A stretch of 9,048 nt of DNA, taken from VRUE01 sp044867925 (GTDB lineage: Bacteria > Actinomycetota > Thermoleophilia > Solirubrobacterales > 70-9). Of this stretch, positions 5,667-9,048 are shown one piece after another. The translations under genes were made by a program, and so were the position numbers. Within the stretch, counting starts at the first letter, position 1. Every line of letters begins with the position of its first letter. Where the stretch lies: the NCBI GenBank assembly GCA_044867925.1, contig JBIOVV010000073.1, forward strand, positions 1-9,048. Reading direction: 5' to 3'. The notes beneath the pieces are model-generated. The model was not told where the DNA came from. It saw only the letters and a program-made list of their open reading frames with translations, and did no database searches.

Positions 5667-5677
5667 ACATCTGATGT
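5667..5677. promoter_or_regulatory. Short dyad in the divergent TetR intergenic region
   Basis: ACATC-T-GATGT is a perfect 5+5 bp palindrome lying immediately upstream of the TetR copy A frame, inside the 126-bp intergenic region (5667-5792) it shares with the divergent TetR gene. The region is visibly richer in A/T than its flanks. It also holds a TATACC box (5749-5754, plus) and an inverted pair TGTCTA (5676-5681) / TAGACA (5755-5760). The dyad differs from the TGTGGCGTACA sites, so it would belong to a different regulator, perhaps copy A or the divergent TetR protein. Confidence 0.35.
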
Positions 5678-5792
5678 CTACTTGCTTGCTTTACAGAAAA
5701 CAATGCGTTCTGGGGCTTTCTGGTGCACGAGTGGTTTTTAAAAGCTGCTATACCTAGACAGAAGGTCACTGTTTGCAAAACTGGTAGGACCG

Positions 5793-6506
5793 ATGTCGGA
5801 ACCCCACACCGCGCCCGACAGAGACGAGGAAATCGCCCCGGTAGTCCCCTTCCCGGGGCTGCGCTCGCGGGCGCCGCGGGAGCGCCTGCTGGAGGCGATC
5901 CTGCTGGTCAGCGGCGAGCTCGGCTACGAGCAGGTCGCGGTCAAACACGTGATCGAGCGGGCGCGGGCCAGCCGGGCCACCTTCTACAAGCATTTCGAGG
6001 ACCGCGAGGACTGCTTCGCGCTCGCCTACCGCGACGCCGGCGAGTGGCTCTACCAGCGTCTGATCGGCGCCGCCAGGCGACAGCCGACCTGGCGCGAGGG
6101 GCTGCGCGGGGCGCTGGCCGAGCTGCTCGAGTTCTGCGCCAACCAGCCGGCGATCGCGAAGGCGGTCTTCGTCGAGGTCCATGCGGCGGGCGAGCGCTCG
6201 CTCGCCCAGCGGCGCGATTTGATGGAGCGCCTCTCCCGCGCACTTGACAGCGCGCGCCGCGAGATTCCCTCTCGCCAAGCTCCACCTCCAGTGACGTCGA
6301 CCTTCATGGTAGGGGCTATCGACACGCTTGTGTGCGCCAAGCTGATGGACGGCCAGGCCGCCCAGGCACCGGAGATGCTCCCCGGCCTCCTCTACTTCGT
6401 CGTCATGCAGTACTTCGGCGAGGACGCGGCCTGGGAAGAGATGACCGCCGCCTCGGTCGCCACCTGGCACTCGCGGCGCGATGCGGCGTCCCAGCTGCCC
6501 GGTTGA
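5793..6506 (+). CDS. TetR-family transcriptional regulator (divergent copy E)
   Basis: 237 residues from the ATG at 5793, preceded by GGTAGGA 3 nt upstream. An acidic tail (1-18) leads to FPGLRSRAPRERLLEAILLV and the HTH at about 42-75 (GELGYEQVAVKHVIERARAS, then RATFYKHFEDREDCFALAYR), a canonical TetR recognition helix. The effector domain includes QPAIAKAVFVEVHAAG, fitting the motif shared by all modules of the island. It is divergent from copy A across 5667-5792 and convergent with the carboxyltransferase gene, whose stop is 6 bp past its own. The position next to acyl-CoA carboxylase genes makes an acyl-CoA-responsive role attractive (many TetR proteins of lipid metabolism bind acyl-CoAs), but nothing in the sequence proves it. 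Confidence 0.85.
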   Translation: MSEPHTAPDRDEEIAPVVPFPGLRSRAPRERLLEAILLVSGELGYEQVAVKHVIERARASRATFYKHFEDREDCFALAYRDAGEWLYQRLIGAARRQPTWREGLRGALAELLEFCANQPAIAKAVFVEVHAAGERSLAQRRDLMERLSRALDSARREIPSRQAPPPVTSTFMVGAIDTLVCAKLMDGQAAQAPEMLPGLLYFVVMQYFGEDAAWEEMTAASVATWHSRRDAASQLPG

Positions 6507-6512
6507 GCTGGG
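6490..6512. terminator. Hairpin between convergent TetR and carboxylase genes
   Basis: CCCAGCT (6490-6496) and AGCTGGG (6506-6512) form a perfect 7-bp stem with a 9-nt loop, spanning the stop codon of the TetR gene and abutting the stop codon of the carboxylase. It is symmetrical and could act on both strands, but no T-run follows either arm, so it would be a U-less terminator of the kind proposed for G+C-rich actinobacteria. Confidence 0.4.
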
Positions 6513-8063
6513 CTACAGCGGGATGTTGTTGTGCTTGCGCCGCGGCTGCGAGACCCTTTTGGTACGCAGGACGCGCAGCGCGCGGATCAGCTTGGGTCGG
6601 GTGTAGCGGGGCTCGATCACGTCGTCGACGAGCCCCCGTTCAGCCGCCACGTAGGGGTTGACGAGATGGGTCTTGTACTGCTCGACCAGCTCCGCGTAGC
6701 GCTTCTCCGGCTCAGCCGCGGACATCAGCTCGCGGCGATGGAGGACGCTGACCGCCCCCTCTGCGCCCATCACCGCGATTTCCGCCATCGGCCAGGCGAA
6801 GTTGAAGTCGGTGAGCACGTCCTTGGCGCCCATCACGGCGTAGGCCCCGCCGAAGGCCTTGCGGGTGACCACCGTGATCTTGGGCACGGTGGCTTCGATC
6901 ATCGCGTAGAGCGGCTTGACGCCACGACGGACGATCCCGTTCCACTCCTGCTCGGTTCCCGGCGAGACCCCCGGTGCGTCGGCGAAGGTGACCAGCGGCA
7001 CGTTGTAGGCGTCGCAGGTGCGGATGAAGCGGGCCAGCTTCTCGGAGGAGTCGATGTCCAGCACGCCGCCGAGGTGAGCCGGCTGGTTGGCGATGACGCC
7101 GACCGGAAAGCCGTCGAGGCGGGCAAAGCCGACAATCACGTTGGGGGCGAAGCGTTCGTGCAACTCGAAGAGCTCGCCGTCGTCGACGACGCGCGAGATC
7201 ACCCCGCGCATGTCGTAGGGCTTGGAGGGATCCTCGGGGAGCAGGGTGTCCAGCGCGGGGTCCTCCCGCTGCGGATCGTCAAACGGCTCCACCCGCGGCG
7301 GGTCCTCGCGGCAGTTCGAGGGCAGGAAGCTGAGCAGGTGGCGGGCATCCTCTAAGCACTCCTCCTCGTTTTCGGCGGCGAGATGGGAGACGCCGGTGCG
7401 GGAGCTGTGGGTCTCGGCCCCGCCCAGCTCCTCGAACCCGACCTCCTCGCCGGTCACCGCGCGGATCACCTCGGGGCCGGTTACGAACATGTGCGAGGTC
7501 TCGCGGACCATGAAGACGAAGTCGGTGGCCGCCGGCGAGTAGGCCGAACCGCCCGCGCAGGGTCCCATCATCAGGCTCAGCTGCGGGATCACCCCCGAGT
7601 ACTTGACGTTGCGCACACCGACCGCGGCGAAGGCGCTGAGCGAGACGACGCCCTCCTGGATACGGGCCCCGCCGGAGTCGTTGATGCCGATCACCGGCGC
7701 CCCGACTTGAGCGGCAAGGTCCATCACCTTGCAGACCTTTTCGGAGACCACTTCGCCGAGGCTGCCGCCGAAGATCGTCACGTCCTGGGAGAAGACGAAG
7801 ACGGTGCGGCCTTCGATCGTGCCGTGGCCGGTGACGACGGCGTCTCCCCAGGGTCGCTTCTCGGCCATGCCGAAGGCGTGGGTGCGGTGACGGACGAAGG
7901 CGTCCAGCTCCTCGAAGGAGCCGGGGTCGAGCAGCTTCTCGACCCGCTCGCGGGCGGTCATCTTGCCCTGGGCGCGATGGCGCTCCAACGCACGCTCCGA
8001 GGCGGAGTTGATTGCCTGCGCACGCCGGTCCCGCAGCTCTGCGAGCCGCTCCTCATGTGTCAC
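6513..8063 (-). CDS. Acyl-CoA carboxylase beta subunit (PccB-like carboxyltransferase), variant active site
   Basis: 516 residues, normal for actinobacterial propionyl/acyl-CoA carboxylase beta subunits. These hexameric carboxyltransferases move CO2 from carboxybiotin to propionyl- or acetyl-CoA. N-terminal crotonase-like half: 'GKMTARERVEKLLDPGSFEE' (33-52), 'FSQDVTIFGGSLGE' (91-104), 'INDSGGARIQEGV' (127-139) and the oxyanion loop GPCAGGSAYSP (168-178). C-terminal half: 'NQPAHLGGVLDIDSSEK' (326-342), TRKAFGGAYAVMGAKD (400-415) and the family ending 'KHNNIPL'. At residue 409 Ala replaces the Asp of the GGAYDVMG motif (Asp422 of Streptomyces coelicolor PccB, known to govern propionyl versus acetyl preference); 'DAPGVSPG' also replaces 'DVPGFLPG'. 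The GTG at 8061-8063 follows GGGAGG by 7 nt; an ATG at 8102 is less likely. It lies 64 bp after the second copy, so an operon is likely. No biotin carboxylase subunit is in view. Confidence 0.9.
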   Translation of the reverse strand: MTHEERLAELRDRRAQAINSASERALERHRAQGKMTARERVEKLLDPGSFEELDAFVRHRTHAFGMAEKRPWGDAVVTGHGTIEGRTVFVFSQDVTIFGGSLGEVVSEKVCKVMDLAAQVGAPVIGINDSGGARIQEGVVSLSAFAAVGVRNVKYSGVIPQLSLMMGPCAGGSAYSPAATDFVFMVRETSHMFVTGPEVIRAVTGEEVGFEELGGAETHSSRTGVSHLAAENEEECLEDARHLLSFLPSNCREDPPRVEPFDDPQREDPALDTLLPEDPSKPYDMRGVISRVVDDGELFELHERFAPNVIVGFARLDGFPVGVIANQPAHLGGVLDIDSSEKLARFIRTCDAYNVPLVTFADAPGVSPGTEQEWNGIVRRGVKPLYAMIEATVPKITVVTRKAFGGAYAVMGAKDVLTDFNFAWPMAEIAVMGAEGAVSVLHRRELMSAAEPEKRYAELVEQYKTHLVNPYVAAERGLVDDVIEPRYTRPKLIRALRVLRTKRVSQPRRKHNNIPL

Positions 8064-8070
8064 CGGATTT

Positions 8071-8121
8071 CCTCCCGAAGACTCGCGGTGGGACCCGCGC
8101 ACACCCTATCCGCTCGGGAGG
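8071..8121 (-). promoter_or_regulatory. Intercistronic stem-loop that can hide the carboxylase SD
   Basis: On the minus-strand RNA, CCTCCCGA (8121-8114, just past the stop codon of the upstream carboxylase) is perfectly complementary to TCGGGAGG (8078-8071), which contains the GGGAGG ribosome-binding site of the next gene. An inner 5-bp hairpin (8084-8088 with 8095-8099) sits in the loop. It could lower expression of the second cistron or be an RNA processing/attenuation structure. The pairing is visible; the effect is inferred. Confidence 0.35.
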
Positions 8122-8127
8122 GATCCG

Positions 8128-9048
8128 TCAGAGCGGGATGTTGCCGTGCTTGCGCTTCGGCTGCTCGACCCGCTTGGACTGCAGCATGCGCAGCGCCTTG
8201 ATCAGCTTGGGGCGGGTCTGGCGGGGCTCGATCACGTCGTCGATGTAGCCGCGCTCGGCCGCCGAGTAGGGGTTGGCGAAGTGCGCCTTGTAGTCATCGA
8301 TCAGCTTCTGGCGTCGCTCGTCGGGAGTCGGCGAGGAGGCGATGTCCTTGCGGTAGATGATGTTGACCGCGCCCTCGGGGCCCATCACGGCGATCTCGGC
8401 CGTCGGCCAGGCGACGTTGAAGTCGGCCAGCATGTGCTTCGAGTTCATCACGTCGTAGGCGCCGCCGTAGGCCTTGCGGGTGACGACGGTGGGCTTGGGC
8501 ACAGTCGCCTCGGTGAAGGCGTAGAGCAGCTTGGCGCCGTGGCGGATGATCCCGTTCCACTCCTGGTCGGTGCCGGGCAGGAAGCCGGGCACGTCGGTGA
8601 AGGTGACGATCGGGACGTTGTAGGCGTCGCAGGTGCGGACGAAGCGGGCCGCCTTCTCTGAAGCCTCGATATCGAGCACGCCGGCGAGGAAGGCGGGCTG
8701 GTTGCCGACGATGCCGATCGGGAAGCCGTCGAGCCGCGAGAAGCCGCAGACGATGTTCTTGGCGAAGTGCTCGTGGACCTCGAAGAACTCGCCGTCGTCG
8801 ACTATGCGGGAGATCACCTCACGCATGTCGTAGGGCTTGGAGGGATCGTCGGGGACGAGCGTGTCGAGCTCCTCGTCTTCGCGCTCGGGGTCGTCGGAGG
8901 GCGCGAAGCGCGGCGGCGCCTCGAGGTTGTTGGACGGGAGGAAGCTGAGCAGGTAGCGGGCGTCCTCGAGGCAGCTCTCCTCGTCCTCGGAGGCGAAGTG
9001 GGCGACGCCCGACTTCGAGTTGTGGCTCATCGCCCCCCCGAGCTCCTC
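8128..9048 (-). CDS. Acyl-CoA/propionyl-CoA carboxylase beta subunit, C-terminal 306 residues (5' end outside window)
   Basis: The frame stays open to the right edge (first visible residues EELGGAMSHNSKSGVAHF), so about 210 N-terminal residues lie outside. Visible residues: 'FLPSNN' linker region (36-41), KPYDMREVISRIVDDGEFFE (71-90), 'NQPAFLAGVLDIEASEK' (116-132), 'TDVPGFLPGTDQEWNGIIRHG' in the carboxyltransferase C domain (151-171), 'TRKAYGGAYDVMNSKH' (190-205), 'PTAEIAVMGPEGAVNI' (215-230) and the terminal 'KRKHGNIPL'. Asp199 in GGAYDVM is the position that sets propionyl-CoA preference in Streptomyces PccB, so propionyl-CoA to methylmalonyl-CoA is the best guess. It aligns without gaps to residues 211-516 of the downstream gene, so the two are tandem paralogs, this one closer to the standard sequence. 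The internal ATG at 9028-9030 is not a start. It is probably the upstream gene of a two-gene transcript. Confidence 0.88.
   Translation of the reverse strand, partial: EELGGAMSHNSKSGVAHFASEDEESCLEDARYLLSFLPSNNLEAPPRFAPSDDPEREDEELDTLVPDDPSKPYDMREVISRIVDDGEFFEVHEHFAKNIVCGFSRLDGFPIGIVGNQPAFLAGVLDIEASEKAARFVRTCDAYNVPIVTFTDVPGFLPGTDQEWNGIIRHGAKLLYAFTEATVPKPTVVTRKAYGGAYDVMNSKHMLADFNVAWPTAEIAVMGPEGAVNIIYRKDIASSPTPDERRQKLIDDYKAHFANPYSAAERGYIDDVIEPRQTRPKLIKALRMLQSKRVEQPKRKHGNIPL

Noticed and set aside
4833..5741. Open plus-strand frame of about 300 codons opposite TetR copy A
   Set aside because: Mirror of a well-supported TetR gene; low-complexity composition and no family signature.
6531..8201. Plus-strand frames opposite the carboxylase gene
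   Set aside because: The minus strand encodes an intact carboxyltransferase with all family motifs; the opposite frames are by-products of codon bias.

Overview
The window is strongly G+C-rich, with coding on both strands and many GTG starts. The collagen-like protein family, the style of the TetR paralogs and the actinobacterial-type acyl-CoA carboxylase beta subunits suggest an actinomycete-like soil bacterium, probably class Thermoleophilia (Solirubrobacterales). That assignment is an inference from remembered families, not from a database search.

Layout: (1) At the left edge (1-113, minus) is a fragment resembling the pterin-binding domain of cobalamin-dependent methionine synthase; its first half is missing. 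(2) At 148-975 (minus) lies a secreted or membrane-anchored collagen-like protein. Its long structured leader (976-1386) carries a possible 97-codon ORF, a 94-nt hairpin and alternative base-pairing around the Shine-Dalgarno (SD) sequence. (3) From 1514 to 6506 is an island made only of TetR-family regulators: a double-TetR fusion (plus), four tandem single TetR genes (minus) and one divergent TetR gene (plus). All seven TetR modules share the pattern P-x2-A-x5-E-x4-G in the ligand-binding half, so they look like one expanded subfamily. (4) From 6513 to the right edge (minus) are two tandem carboxyltransferase (PccB-like) genes, the second cut by the window end.

How it may work together: a good sigma70-like promoter (1393-1421) fires leftward into the collagen-gene leader, and a perfect 18-bp dyad lies just downstream of the expected transcription start. 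The divergent double-TetR gene is the obvious candidate regulator. An 11-bp core of that site (TGTGGCGTACA) recurs upstream of the TetR gene at 2832-3470, which suggests the two are co-regulated. The carboxylases would make methylmalonyl-CoA or related extender/anaplerotic units. Control of them, or of acyl-CoA metabolism, by the neighbouring TetR proteins is plausible but only inferred. I see no RNA genes, CRISPR, insertion sequence or phage genes. The most unusual items are the TetR array, the collagen-gene leader, the broken methionine synthase edge and the Ala-for-Asp change in one carboxylase.
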